Of a stretch of 38,393 nucleotides of DNA, positions 38,381-38,393 are shown one piece after another. The stretch is from a virus, in the IMG/VR virus record IMGVR_UViG_3300020472_000071, positions 1 through 38,393 of that record; one strand, 5' to 3'. Position 1 is the first letter of the stretch. The number at the start of each line of letters is the position of its first letter. The notes beneath the pieces are model-generated. The model was not told the DNA's origin. It did no database searches and was given only the letters and a program-made list of their open reading frames with translations. The translations under genes and the position numbers were made by a program.

Positions 38381-38393
38381 ATGGCAGCTATTA
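38381..38393 (+). CDS. Start of the next gene (cut by window end)
   Basis: Only M-A-A-I is visible. The ATG follows the tandem late promoter; probably another structural gene. Confidence 0.5.

Overview
The window looks like part of the genome of a T4-like marine myovirus, most probably a cyanophage. I see no host marker gene, so the host is inferred. The grounds are: baseplate wedge genes 25 and 6 followed by a very large wedge/fibre-type protein; a PAAR tail-spike tip; tail-collar fibre genes; three 2OG-Fe(II) oxygenases; many overlapping very small genes; T4-type late promoters (TATAAATA and variants); and several copies of TTTTCCACA, the DnaA-box form described for cyanobacteria. Every gene I can support is on the + strand. 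The DNA is AT-rich apart from one short C/G tract. No tRNA, rRNA, CRISPR array, insertion sequence or integrase was seen.

Layout. (1) 1-12050: late structural block with a 5'-truncated fibre protein, three consecutive tail-collar fibre/adhesin genes joined by 1-base stop/start overlaps, and a tail assembly chaperone-like gene. (2) 12053-15298: two small genes, then a DNA methyltransferase, an HNH nuclease and a second methyltransferase, followed by two unknowns. (3) 15303-21277: small unknown genes with sigma70-like promoters, several tiny membrane proteins, and three 2OG-Fe(II) oxygenases within 2.8 kb. (4) 21278-21658: a 381-base noncoding region rich in inverted repeats and DnaA-box-like sequences, a candidate origin or master control region. 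(5) 21659-25392: at least a dozen very small genes, many in one- or two-gene units separated by short strong terminators that are often followed or overlapped by a -10 element; this looks like the early region. (6) 25393-25593: boundary with a terminator, a G+C-rich tract and a late-promoter-like site. (7) 25594-38326: late structural block with small coiled-coil and membrane proteins, PAAR tip, a small basic protein, a SET-domain protein, gp25, gp6 and the 2851-residue giant protein. A tandem late promoter and the first codons of the next gene close the window.

How the parts fit. The two late blocks supply baseplate, tip and receptor-binding fibres. The methyltransferases probably protect or mark phage DNA. 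The small early genes are presumably host-takeover or regulatory factors of unknown function. The points most worth following are the terminator/promoter composites (clearest at 19556-19590), the DnaA-box cluster at 21305-21544, the structured leader at 23791-23834, the SET-domain gene inside the baseplate operon, and the methyltransferase-HNH-methyltransferase cassette.
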